Assembly: GCF_013409255.1 (NCBI RefSeq)
Contig: NZ_JACCAS010000002.1
Coordinates: 3,338,001 to 3,402,000, forward strand
DNA: 64,000 nucleotides
Origin: Paraburkholderia bryophila
GTDB taxonomy: Bacteria > Pseudomonadota > Gammaproteobacteria > Burkholderiales > Burkholderiaceae
Direction: 5' to 3'
Made by a program: the position numbers and the translations under genes. The notes below the pieces were generated by a model. The model was not told where the DNA came from. It worked only from the letters and a program-made list of their open reading frames with translations, and did no database searches. Shown here in pieces: positions 1-8,214 of this stretch (positions are counted from its first letter, which is position 1; each line of letters opens with the position of its first letter).

Positions 1-797
1 ATGCTCTCAACGTCGCGCCCGGTGGCCAGCAATCGCTCCGGACTGTACGAATGATCGACGCGCTCCACGACCTGCTCGATGATCGGGCCTTCGTCGAGAT
101 CGTCGGTCACAAAATGCGCGGTGGCGCCGATCAGTTTGACGCCGCGCGTATGCGCCTGGTGATAAGGCTTCGCGCCTTTGAAACCAGGCAGAAACGAATG
201 ATGAATATTGATCGCTCGCGCCGCCAGCGCACGGCTCGTTTCACCGGACAGAATCTGCATGTAGCGCGCGAGAATCAGCAATTCCGCGCCGGATGTGTCG
301 AACAGATCGAGCAGACGTGCCTCTTGTTGCGGCTTTGTGTCCGCCGTGATCGGCAGATGATGAAACGGTAGCCCGTGCTGCTGTGCGAGCGGTTCGAGAT
401 CGCGATGATTCGAGCCGATGCCGACAATATCCATTTTCAGCTCGCCCATTCGCCAGCGGAACAGCAGATCGGCGAGACAGTGCTCCAGCTTCGAGACCAT
501 GATCAACACTTTCGGGCGCGTGCCGACGTCGTGCATGGCCCACGTCATCCGGAAGCGCTCGGCAATCGGCTCGAACTCGCGTTTGAGCGATGCGGCGTGC
601 AGCGTTTCGTTATGGCCTGCACCGTGGAACACGCAGCGCACGAAGAAGCGCTCGCTGAGATCGTCGTCGAACACGGTCAGTTCGTCGATATAGCAATGAT
701 GCCGGTCGAGAAAGCCGACGACAGCGGCGACCTGGCCCGCCGCGCTCGGACACGCGACGGTGAGAACCAGTTGATCGGGACGGGAATCGGCGGACAT
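1..797 (-). CDS. purU: Formyltetrahydrofolate deformylase, 3' end beyond window
   Basis: PurU hydrolyses 10-formyltetrahydrofolate to formate and tetrahydrofolate, supplying formate for purine synthesis and balancing one-carbon pools in the cytosol. The frame read on the minus strand from ATG at 797 begins MSADSRPDQLVLTVACPSAA, an N-terminal ACT-like regulatory domain, followed by a formyltransferase-fold domain with INIHHSFLPGFKGAKPYHQA and FVTDDLDEGPIIEQ, which carry the Asn, His and Asp expected of the catalytic triad. About 265 residues are visible and no stop is reached, so the last 20 to 25 residues lie outside the window. It is transcribed away from the neighbouring LysR gene and shows no link to the choline-sulfate locus. 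Confidence 0.93.
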   Translation of the reverse strand, partial: MSADSRPDQLVLTVACPSAAGQVAAVVGFLDRHHCYIDELTVFDDDLSERFFVRCVFHGAGHNETLHAASLKREFEPIAERFRMTWAMHDVGTRPKVLIMVSKLEHCLADLLFRWRMGELKMDIVGIGSNHRDLEPLAQQHGLPFHHLPITADTKPQQEARLLDLFDTSGAELLILARYMQILSGETSRALAARAINIHHSFLPGFKGAKPYHQAHTRGVKLIGATAHFVTDDLDEGPIIEQVVERVDHSYSPERLLATGRDVES

Positions 798-970
798 GCG
801 CTCTCCACATAAACGATAGAACGATGCCGCAGGGCGCGGCATGCATCATCGCAGTAGAGCAAATAGGCGGCATGTGCGGATAGAAGCTAACCGCCGTTGC
901 GCTGGAATGGGCGCGCCAGGTCCATGTTCGCAGACTGAGCGGGCTGAGCTGACTGATTCAATTCAAGCGC

Positions 971-1885
971 TCATTCCGTATCGAGTCCGCATTCGCCGAG
1001 CAGCCACTGGCGGAATGCGTTGATCACCGGTGTCGCCGCGCGCTGCGTGACGAGCAGATAACCGCGCTCCGTGACGACGGGCGCATCGAACAGTTCGACG
1101 AGTTGCCCGGTCGCTAGTAGTTCGTCGACGAGCGGCGCCCAGCCCAGCGCGACACCCTGGCCCATGATCGCCGCGTGCGCGACCAGCGTGAAGCTGTTGA
1201 ACGTGATGCCGCGATGCGCGGCCGGTGTGTCGAGAGCGTGCGCGGCGAACCAGTCGGCCCACGACAGCCAGCGCGCCGGTTGCGTGGGTTCGAGATGCAG
1301 CAGCGGCACGCCCGGCAAGTCGGACGGCGTGCGCAATGACGGATGCGCGGCGAGAAAGGCCGGGCTGCATACCGGCATGACGTGCTCGGGGAAGAGCTTC
1401 ACCACGCCGCGCGCGGTCCAGTCCGCGTGCGCGTCGCCGAAAGCGATCGCAATGTCCGCCTGATCGTGCGACGGATCGAACACGCTCTGCGACGTGATGA
1501 TTTTCACGTCCACGTCCGGCATCAGCGCCTTGAATTGCGACAGACGCGGCATCAGCCAATACGTGGCGAAGCCGAAGTCGGTGGAGAGCGTGAGCGTTTG
1601 CGGTGTGCGCCGCGCGCGGATCTCGGTAGTCGCCGCGCGGATCGTGTCGAGTGCATGGCGCACCGCTTCGAACAGCCGCTCGCCGTCTTCCGTCAGCGTG
1701 ACGCCGCGATGGCCGCGCTCGAAGAGCGGCGCACCGAGCGCTTCTTCCAACTGCACGACGCGCTGACTCACCGCCGGTTGCGTCGAACCGAGTTCCCGGG
1801 CCGCGGCCGTGAAGCTGGCGAGACGCGCGGCGGACTCGAACATGGTCAACGCCTGCATAGGCGGCAAGCGATCCTGCCTCGACAT
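971..1885 (-). CDS. LysR-family regulator of choline-sulfate utilisation
   Basis: A 304-residue LysR-type transcription factor. Residues about 9-66 form the winged helix-turn-helix (ALTMFESAARLASFTAAARE, then STQPAVSQRV), and the rest is the periplasmic-binding-protein-like effector domain. It is divergent from the choline-sulfatase gene with 176 bases between, the standard arrangement for a LysR activator and its target. LysR genes beside betC are known as choline-sulfate utilisation regulators, so that is the inferred role; the inducer is probably choline sulfate or choline. A 9-base inverted repeat in the intergenic region is a candidate binding site. The fold is certain; the ligand is inference from context. 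Confidence 0.9.
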   Translation of the reverse strand: MSRQDRLPPMQALTMFESAARLASFTAAARELGSTQPAVSQRVVQLEEALGAPLFERGHRGVTLTEDGERLFEAVRHALDTIRAATTEIRARRTPQTLTLSTDFGFATYWLMPRLSQFKALMPDVDVKIITSQSVFDPSHDQADIAIAFGDAHADWTARGVVKLFPEHVMPVCSPAFLAAHPSLRTPSDLPGVPLLHLEPTQPARWLSWADWFAAHALDTPAAHRGITFNSFTLVAHAAIMGQGVALGWAPLVDELLATGQLVELFDAPVVTERGYLLVTQRAATPVINAFRQWLLGECGLDTE

Positions 1886-1911
1886 AACGCCCCCTTATAG
1901 ACACATAACGA

Positions 1912-1946
1912 ATTGCCGTCTTCACAGCCGCGAATTGGACGGCAAT
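1912..1946. promoter_or_regulatory. Inverted repeat in LysR/betC divergent intergenic region
   Basis: Perfect 9-base arms ATTGCCGTC (1912-1920) and GACGGCAAT (1938-1946) separated by 17 bases lie between the divergent LysR and betC starts. Position and dyad symmetry suit a LysR operator, although the spacing is longer than the usual T-N11-A core. Confidence 0.4.
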
Positions 1947-2061
1947 AGTGGTGCTCATCGCGGTGGCCAGAACAGCGCGTGGCACATTGCGCGCGACGCC
2001 TGCCGGCTTCTTGCACCGCTTCTTGCACCGACACTTGCGATTCTATTCGAGGCGCACTCCC

Positions 2062-3600
2062 ATGCTTGACACCAAAAAGAATATTCTCATTCTGATGGCC
2101 GATCAGATGACGCCGTTCGCGCTCGCCGCATACGGCCATCCGCTGACGAAAACCCCCAATCTCGACCGTCTCGCCAAACAGGGCGTGGTATTCGACTCCG
2201 CCTATTGCGCGAGTCCGCTTTGCGCGCCGTCGCGGTTTTCATTTCTGTCGGGCAAGCTGCCTTCCGCGATTGGCGCTTACGACAATGCAGCGGAATTTCC
2301 GTCGCAAACGCTGACGTTCGCGCATTATTTGCGCGCCGAAGGGTATCGCACGATTCTGTCCGGCAAGATGCATTTCTGCGGCGCCGATCAACTGCACGGC
2401 TTCGAAGAGCGGCTGACCACCGACATCTATCCGGCCGATTTCGGCTGGACGCCGAACTGGGACGACTTCAATTCACGGCCGAGCTGGTATCACAACATGA
2501 GTTCCGTGCTCGACGCCGGGCCGTGCGTGCGGACCAATCAACTCGACTTCGACGACGAAGTCACGTTCACCACGCGTCAGAAGCTCTTCGATATCGCGCG
2601 CGAACGTCATGCCGGCAAAGATGCACGGCCGTTCTGCATGGTGGCCTCGTTGACGCATCCGCACGACCCGTACGCGATTCCGAAAAAGTACTGGGACATG
2701 TATCGCGACGAAGATATCGCATTGCCCACGCATCGCGATTCGTTCGATGAAGCGGACGCGCATTCCAGGCGCCTGCGCCACGTGTGCGAAACCGACCGCA
2801 CGCCGCCCACCGATCAGCAGATCCGCAACGCACGCCGCGCGTACTACGGCGCGATCTCCTATGTCGACGACCAGTTCGGCGCGATTCTCGACGCGCTCGA
2901 CCAGTCCGGACTCGCGCAAGACACGGTGATCGTCGTCACGTCGGATCACGGTGAAATGCTCGGCGAACGCGGGCTCTGGTACAAGATGACGTTTTTCGAG
3001 GGCGGTTGCCGCGTTCCGCTGATCGTGCATGCACCGCAGCAATTCGACGCGCACCGCGTGCAGAGCTCGGTGTCACATCTCGATCTATTGCCGACGCTGG
3101 TCGAACTGGCCCGCGGCGAAACGCCTACCGAGTGGCCTGATTCGCTAGATGGCCAGAGTCTCGTGCCGCATCTTCTCGGTACGCACGGCGGTCACGACGA
3201 AGCGATCGGCGAGTACCTTGCCGAGGGCGCGATTGCGCCGATCGTGATGCTGCGGCGCGGGTGTTTCAAATTCATTCACACGCCGGTCGATCCCGACCAA
3301 CTCTACGATGTCGACGCCGATCCGCTGGAGCGCAAGAACCTCGCGGCACTTGCGGAATACGCGTCACAGGTCGCCGCATTGCGCGAAGAAATCGTGCAGC
3401 GCTGGAATCTCGATACGTTGCACGACGAAGTCCTGCAAAGCCAGCGGCGGCGCCGATTTCATTTCGAGGCCACGACGCAGGGCACGGTGGCGTCGTGGGA
3501 CTGGCAGCCGCATGTGGACGCGAGCCAGCGGTATATGCGCAATCACATCGACCTCGACACGCTCGAAGCGATGGCGCGTTTTCCCGCTGTTGTCCGTTGA
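2062..3600 (+). CDS. betC: Choline-sulfatase
   Basis: A 512-residue type I sulfatase that hydrolyses choline-O-sulfate to choline and sulfate, feeding choline into glycine betaine synthesis or catabolism. The sulfatase signature C-A-P-S-R spans residues 54-58; Cys54 is the residue converted to formylglycine, at the same position as in rhizobial choline sulfatase. Metal-binding NILILMADQM lies at the N-terminus and TSDHGEMLGERGLWYKM near residue 300. The C-terminal extension rich in RRRFHFEATTQG is typical of BetC. ATG at 2062 is chosen because NILILMADQM follows directly; the open frame extends further upstream without sulfatase sequence. The choline-binding protein gene follows 40 bases downstream, probably in the same transcript. 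Confidence 0.95.
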   Translation: MLDTKKNILILMADQMTPFALAAYGHPLTKTPNLDRLAKQGVVFDSAYCASPLCAPSRFSFLSGKLPSAIGAYDNAAEFPSQTLTFAHYLRAEGYRTILSGKMHFCGADQLHGFEERLTTDIYPADFGWTPNWDDFNSRPSWYHNMSSVLDAGPCVRTNQLDFDDEVTFTTRQKLFDIARERHAGKDARPFCMVASLTHPHDPYAIPKKYWDMYRDEDIALPTHRDSFDEADAHSRRLRHVCETDRTPPTDQQIRNARRAYYGAISYVDDQFGAILDALDQSGLAQDTVIVVTSDHGEMLGERGLWYKMTFFEGGCRVPLIVHAPQQFDAHRVQSSVSHLDLLPTLVELARGETPTEWPDSLDGQSLVPHLLGTHGGHDEAIGEYLAEGAIAPIVMLRRGCFKFIHTPVDPDQLYDVDADPLERKNLAALAEYASQVAALREEIVQRWNLDTLHDEVLQSQRRRRFHFEATTQGTVASWDWQPHVDASQRYMRNHIDLDTLEAMARFPAVVR

Positions 3601-3640
3601 TACCAGAATGCCTTATCGATCTCACCTACAGGAAGCCGAC

Positions 3641-4594
3641 ATGATGAAAAACCTCTTCAAACAGGCGGTATACGGCGTGGCGCTGCTTTGCGCGGCGACG
3701 ACCTTCGCGGCGGCTGCCGAGCCGCAGTCCTGCACGCAGGTCAATATGGCGGGGCCGGGCTGGACCGATATCGATGCGACCAATGCAATGACCGGCGTGC
3801 TGCTGAAGGCGCTCGGCTACAAGCAGAACGTGGCCAATCTGTCGGTGCCGATCACCTACCAGGGCTTGAAGAAAGGTCAAATCGACGTGTTCCTCGGTAA
3901 CTGGATGCCGGCGCAGGCGCCGGTCGTCAAACCGTTCGAGGAAGAGAAGTCGATCGAGGTCGTGCATCCGAATCTGAGCGACGCGAAGTTCACGCTTGCG
4001 GTGCCGGATTACGTAGCGGCTGCGGGTATTCACTCATTCGCGGATCTCGCAAAGAACGCCGACAAGTTCGACAGCAGGATCTACGGTATCGAGCCGGGGT
4101 CGCCGGCCAATCAGAACATCAAGAAGATGGTCGACGACAAGGCCTTCGGACTCGGTAGCTGGAAGCTCGTCGAATCGAGCGAAACCGGCATGCTCACGCA
4201 GGTGGAGCGAGCGGTGCGCGAGAAGAAGTGGATCGTGTTTCTCGCGTGGGAGCCGCATCTGATGAACACGAAGTTCAAGCTGACCTATCTCGACGGCGGC
4301 GATAAGTACTTCGGTCCACACTACGGCGGTGCGACCGTCAATACGGTCGCGCGCAGCGGCTATGCGGAGCAGTGTCCGAACGTGGGGCGTCTTTTCAAAC
4401 AACTCACGTTCAATGTCGATCTGGAAAATGGCGTGATTACCGAAGTACTGGAGAAGAAGACCGGCGTGGATGCCGCGGCGACCGAAGCGCTCAAACGTCA
4501 TCCGGAATTGTTAAAGACCTGGCTGGATGGCGTGAATACCGCTAATGGCGCCAATGGCTTGCAAGCCGTGCAAACCGCACTCGGCGTGAAGTAA
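3641..4594 (+). CDS. Choline/glycine-betaine ABC transporter substrate-binding protein (ChoX-like)
   Basis: A 317-residue periplasmic protein of the OpuAC/ChoX family that captures choline or a related quaternary amine for an ABC importer. Residues 1-26 form a signal peptide (MMKNLFKQAVYGVALLCAAT then AAAAEPQS). The mature part has GWTDIDATNAMTGVLLKALG and QIDVFLGNWMPAQAP, the usual first lobe, with many aromatic residues (W38, W-M-P, W-E-P-H) suited to cation-pi binding. It lies 40 bases after betC, giving a plausible pair for sulfate-ester hydrolysis plus choline capture. No permease or ATPase gene follows, so the transporter partner must be elsewhere. ATG 3641 or the adjacent ATG 3644 could be the start. 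Confidence 0.9.
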   Translation: MMKNLFKQAVYGVALLCAATTFAAAAEPQSCTQVNMAGPGWTDIDATNAMTGVLLKALGYKQNVANLSVPITYQGLKKGQIDVFLGNWMPAQAPVVKPFEEEKSIEVVHPNLSDAKFTLAVPDYVAAAGIHSFADLAKNADKFDSRIYGIEPGSPANQNIKKMVDDKAFGLGSWKLVESSETGMLTQVERAVREKKWIVFLAWEPHLMNTKFKLTYLDGGDKYFGPHYGGATVNTVARSGYAEQCPNVGRLFKQLTFNVDLENGVITEVLEKKTGVDAAATEALKRHPELLKTWLDGVNTANGANGLQAVQTALGVK

Positions 4595-4622
4595 TGATGA
4601 AGTAGTGGCTTGAAGGTCGCTG

Positions 4623-4642
4623 AGCGACAGATTCATGTCGCT
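4623..4642. terminator. Short hairpin after the betC operon
   Basis: AGCGACA and TGTCGCT (7-base arms, 6-base loop) lie 28 bases after the stop of the choline-binding protein gene. There is no T tract, so it would be a weak terminator or only an mRNA-stabilising hairpin. Confidence 0.25.
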
Positions 4643-4861
4643 TCCGGTCGAATCAAACTAAATCTGGACCCGTATTCTTGTCCCGTCGATACCGCTTCGT
4701 CTGGTCAACGAAGTCATCGACGCCGGCCTCCGCCGTTTCAGTCAGTCTCAACCGGTTTCGAACTGCCCGTCATGCGAGAAGCGCGGCGCGCTGGGTTACA
4801 GCGCGCGGCAGGGATCGCTTTATCCAACGAAATAAGCAGGCAAAGAGCAGGGGAGAATCAG

Positions 4862-6013
4862 ATGAAGAAGAGCAATGCCGTTAGCCTCTCGGGACTCGCC
4901 ATCGCGGCGAGCGCCGTATGCGCATCGACGGCGGTCCACGCACAAAGCAGCGTCACCCTGTACGGCATTCTGGACGCCGGCATTACCTACGTGAACAATG
5001 CCGGTGGCGCGCATCAGTACAAATTCGACGACGGCGTGTCGTACGGTAACCGGATCGGCTTCAAAGGCACGGAAGATCTCGGCGGTGGATTGCAGGCGAT
5101 CTTCACGCTCGAATCGGGTTTCCACCTGGGTAACGGGCAATATGCATTCGGTGGCGCGGAATTCGGCCGCCAGGCGTATGTCGGTTTGAAAAGCAGCAAG
5201 TGGGGTAGTGTCACGCTGGGCAACCAGCTCGACATGACGAATGAGTTCGTCGCGATCTACAACATCTCTGCCTGGGCGAGCGGTTATGCGATCCACCAGG
5301 GCGACTTCGACCGGATGAATGGCGACCGGCTGCCGAATTCGCTCAAGTACATGTCGCCTGACTGGTCGGGCTTCTCGTTCGGCGGTATGTATTCGTTCGG
5401 CAATACCGCGGGCGACTTCCATCAGAAGAGCGCGTGGAGCGTGGGCGCACGCTATGAGCACGCGGCGTTCAACATGGGCGCGGCCTATACGCAGTTGAAC
5501 AATCCGTTCGGTATTTACGCGTTCGATCCGTACGCGATGATCGGCACCAAGACCTTCCTCGGCCAGCCGACCGTTTCCGTCAATCCGACGACCGGGGCGG
5601 TAACCGATCTGTTTAGTGCGTCGTCGTTCCCGGTGGACAAGCAAGGCGCGTTTGCAGTCGGCGCGGCGTATACGATCGGCAAAGTCATGCTGAGCGGTGA
5701 CTTTACGTACACGACCATCAAGGGCCTCGGACAGACCTCGCATATGCAGGTCTATGAAGGTGGCGCGTCGTATTCGTTCACGCCGGCGTTGATGCTGTAC
5801 GGCGGCTATCAACACACGAGCTTTGAAAGCAACCACTGGAATCAGGGCTCGCTCGGTCTGCACTATCTGCTGTCCAAACGTACCGACGTGTATGTCTCGG
5901 GCGATTATCTGCGGGCGTCGAATGGCGTGAATGCGGTGATCGGCTATAGCTTCACGCCGTCGACGTCGAACACGCAGTCGGACGTGCGGATCGGGATGAA
6001 GCATTCGTTCTGA
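4862..6013 (+). CDS. General-diffusion porin, OmpC family
   Basis: A 383-residue outer-membrane trimeric beta-barrel porin. The signal peptide is residues 1 to about 23, ending VHAQ, followed by the Burkholderiales porin opening SSVTLYGILDAGITYV. Typical strand motifs RIGFKGTEDLGGGLQAIFTL and RQAYVGL follow, and the protein ends GMKHSF with the C-terminal Phe needed for Bam-dependent assembly. ATG 4862 has AGGGGAG-like sequence upstream (CAGGGGAGAATCAG). It may serve uptake for the adjacent choline-sulfate genes but has its own 267-base leader, so the link is only positional. Confidence 0.93.
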   Translation: MKKSNAVSLSGLAIAASAVCASTAVHAQSSVTLYGILDAGITYVNNAGGAHQYKFDDGVSYGNRIGFKGTEDLGGGLQAIFTLESGFHLGNGQYAFGGAEFGRQAYVGLKSSKWGSVTLGNQLDMTNEFVAIYNISAWASGYAIHQGDFDRMNGDRLPNSLKYMSPDWSGFSFGGMYSFGNTAGDFHQKSAWSVGARYEHAAFNMGAAYTQLNNPFGIYAFDPYAMIGTKTFLGQPTVSVNPTTGAVTDLFSASSFPVDKQGAFAVGAAYTIGKVMLSGDFTYTTIKGLGQTSHMQVYEGGASYSFTPALMLYGGYQHTSFESNHWNQGSLGLHYLLSKRTDVYVSGDYLRASNGVNAVIGYSFTPSTSNTQSDVRIGMKHSF

Positions 6014-6062
6014 TGCGGCAGGTTCTTGCCGTGCTGTAGCGACGCCGGAATAGGGCGTTCAG

Positions 6063-6120
6063 AAGGGCGGTGTGTTGCGATTCGTTCGGTGCGGTGGACG
6101 AATTGCAATACACCGCCCTT
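6063..6120. terminator. Long hairpin between convergent porin and TetR genes
   Basis: Perfect outer arms AAGGGCGGTGT (6063-6073) and ACACCGCCCTT (6110-6120) continue inward with TTGCGATTCGT against ACGAATTGCAA (one mismatch), leaving a loop of about 12 bases. It lies between convergent genes and is followed by TTTG on the plus strand, so a bidirectional terminator is the likely role. Confidence 0.65.
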
Positions 6121-6161
6121 TGTTCGTGCACGCTGTGCAGCATTCGAAACAGCGCGGCGGC

Positions 6162-6935
6162 TCAACTCCGCTTGCGCGATCTGGCTTTGCTCGCAGCGGG
6201 GATAGTAGGCGTAGCGGCCGCCGCGAGCGCTTCGTCGCGTTCCCGGCTCCAGTGTTCAAGCAGCGTGCGTGTCTGGTCACGCACGGCCGACTTGAGTTGT
6301 TCGGCCTTCTCGGCATCGATGTTCTTCCAGCCAAGCATCGACAACGTCGAGCGATGCGCGACGTGAAAAATCACCAGTTGCCCATGCAGACTGAAGCTGC
6401 GGATCAGTGTCAACGGGTCGTTGGCGGCACGTCCGGTAATTCGTGCGAGAAGCGCCGCGCTCGCATCGTTTAACGGCTCGCGGATCTTGCAGGCCAGAAT
6501 CTGCGTCGCGCTTTCGGGTTCGTAGCCAGCCTGCTCGCGGGCGAAGAACATCCGCCGGCCGGGCTTGTTCGCTTTCTCGAAGGTGCGGTCCGCCATCACG
6601 TCCTGAATGCGCAGGTAGGCGTCGATCAAGGTCGCGGTGTCGGCGTTCTCACGCACCACTTGCTGCGCATGCTCGATGGCCGGCCCGAAGGTCTTCAAGG
6701 CGTCGTCGGCGAGTGCCTCGACGCAAGCGCGATACACCCCTTCCTTATTCTCGAAGTAGTACTGCAGCGCGGGCGCGTTGACGCCGGCGCGCGCCGCGAT
6801 CTCGCGCGTCGACGCGCCTTCGAAACCGTGTTCGCCAAACAGCTCGACCGCCGCCTCGATGATTCGATGACGCGTTTCTTCGCCGCGCGCATAGCCGCCT
6901 ACCGGCGAGTGCCGCAGTCTTTTTGCGGTGTTCAT
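6162..6935 (-). CDS. TetR-family repressor, CerR/CecR (DUF1956) type
   Basis: A 257-residue TetR regulator. The N-terminal helix-turn-helix is TRHRIIEAAVELFGEHGFEG followed by ASTREIAARAGVNAPALQYY, and the C-terminal ligand domain (MMFFAREQAGYEPES-like region, LIRSFSLHGQLVIFHVAHRS) matches the CecR/YbiH subgroup, which controls drug efflux genes. It is divergent from emrA with 136 bases between. ATG 6935 was chosen: GGCGGAGAAC precedes it, and the extra 44 upstream residues of the open frame do not look like TetR. It probably represses the pump and itself through the palindrome overlapping the pump promoter. The C-terminus is Ala- and Arg-rich and likely disordered. Confidence 0.92.
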   Translation of the reverse strand: MNTAKRLRHSPVGGYARGEETRHRIIEAAVELFGEHGFEGASTREIAARAGVNAPALQYYFENKEGVYRACVEALADDALKTFGPAIEHAQQVVRENADTATLIDAYLRIQDVMADRTFEKANKPGRRMFFAREQAGYEPESATQILACKIREPLNDASAALLARITGRAANDPLTLIRSFSLHGQLVIFHVAHRSTLSMLGWKNIDAEKAEQLKSAVRDQTRTLLEHWSRERDEALAAAATPTIPAASKARSRKRS

Positions 6936-7012
6936 GCGTTGTTCTCCGCCTCTCTTTTCTTCATTACGTTCGTAAGGAATTGCCCCTACGAGCATCTTCC
7001 GAAATATATCAC

Positions 7013-7044
7013 TTGACACAATTTTACCGACTGGAATAATTGTG
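7013..7044 (+). promoter_or_regulatory. emrA promoter overlapped by a TetR-type operator
   Basis: A strong sigma-70 promoter reads TTGACA (7013-7018), 16 bases, AATAAT (7035-7040; 5/6 to TATAAT). A perfect inverted repeat CACAATT (7017-7023) / AATTGTG (7038-7044) spans the -35 to -10 interval. A second related half, CCAA...TTGG at 7045-7062, follows. Binding here would block polymerase, so this is the expected operator of the adjacent TetR protein. Confidence 0.7.
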
Positions 7045-7071
7045 CCAACCGGAAACAATTGGACCACTTAG

Positions 7072-8214
7072 ATGTCAACCACCGCAGGCTCTCCCTCTCG
7101 CGCGACTCCCGCTCACGATCGGCTTACGGCGGGCGCTCGACGTCCCAGTCGGCGAACCGTGCTGATCGCGCTCGGCGTCGTCGCGCTGATTGTCGGCGCG
7201 GTCTGGCTCGCCCGCTGGTGGACCGTGGGCCGCTTTATCGAAAGCACCGACGACGCTTATCTGCAGGCCGACAGCGTCACGGTCGCGCCGAAAATCGCCG
7301 GCTACGTCACTGAAGTTTACGTCGCTGACAATCAGGTTGTGAAGCCGGGCGATCCGCTCGTGCATCTCGACGCGCGTCAGTATCGGGTGGCGCTCGATCA
7401 GGCGCTGGCCACGATCGACGCACGCAAGGCCGACATCGAGCGAGCCCAGGCGGATATCAAACAGCAGCAGTCGAATATCGCGCAGGCCCAGGCGCAGCAG
7501 CAGGTGGCGCGCGTGAGCGCCCAGCATGCCGGCGACGAAGTGCGGCGTTACGCTCCGCTCGTCGCGACCGGCGCTGAAACCAGTGAACGGCTGGCGGAAT
7601 TGACCAGCAGCCGCGATCAGGCCAACGCCACGCTCACGGCGAATTCCGCGGCGGTCGAGGCGGCTCGCTCGCAGATCGGCTCGGCCACCGCGCAACTCGC
7701 GCAGGCCCGAGCGCAACTCGAAGCGGCCCAGGCCAGCGCGCAGCAATCGCAACTCGATCTGGACAACACCGTGGTGCGCAGCGTACTCGGCGGCAAGATC
7801 GGCGATCGCACGGTACGTGTCGGGCAATACGTGCAACCCGGCACGCGGATGCTGACGGTCGTGCCGGTGCAAAGCACCTATCTGCTGGCCAATTTCAAGG
7901 AAACGCAGGTCGGGCAGATGCGGGTCGGTCAGCCGGTGGAAATGCACGTCGACGCGTTACCGGGTCATACGCTGCACGGCGTGGTCGACAGTTTCTCGCC
8001 GGGCACCGGCTCGCAATTCGCGCTGCTGCCGCCGGAAAACGCCACCGGCAACTTCACGAAGATCGTGCAGCGGGTGCCGGTGCGGATTCGCATCGACACC
8101 GGCGCGGAGACGCGCAGTGTGTTGTTGCCGGGTCTGTCCGTCAACGTGGATGTCGATACGCGTTCGGCGCGCGACCGCGACGAACGGATCGATGCCGAGA
8201 ACCGTCATGGCTGA
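7072..8214 (+). CDS. emrA: EmrA-type periplasmic adaptor (HlyD family) of a drug efflux pump
   Basis: A 380-residue membrane fusion protein linking an inner-membrane MFS exporter to an outer-membrane channel. A single transmembrane segment lies at about residues 30-48 (VLIALGVVALIVGAVWLARW), followed by the EmrA hallmark ESTDDAYLQADSVTVAPKIA. A long Gln/Ala-rich coiled coil (about residues 115-230) forms the hairpin, then the second lipoyl half (VRSVLGGKIGDRTVRVGQYV) and beta-barrel. It is first in a three-gene operon with emrB and an outer membrane factor. The start ATG follows the predicted operator-promoter by about 30 bases, so the leader is short. Confidence 0.93.
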   Translation: MSTTAGSPSRATPAHDRLTAGARRPSRRTVLIALGVVALIVGAVWLARWWTVGRFIESTDDAYLQADSVTVAPKIAGYVTEVYVADNQVVKPGDPLVHLDARQYRVALDQALATIDARKADIERAQADIKQQQSNIAQAQAQQQVARVSAQHAGDEVRRYAPLVATGAETSERLAELTSSRDQANATLTANSAAVEAARSQIGSATAQLAQARAQLEAAQASAQQSQLDLDNTVVRSVLGGKIGDRTVRVGQYVQPGTRMLTVVPVQSTYLLANFKETQVGQMRVGQPVEMHVDALPGHTLHGVVDSFSPGTGSQFALLPPENATGNFTKIVQRVPVRIRIDTGAETRSVLLPGLSVNVDVDTRSARDRDERIDAENRHG

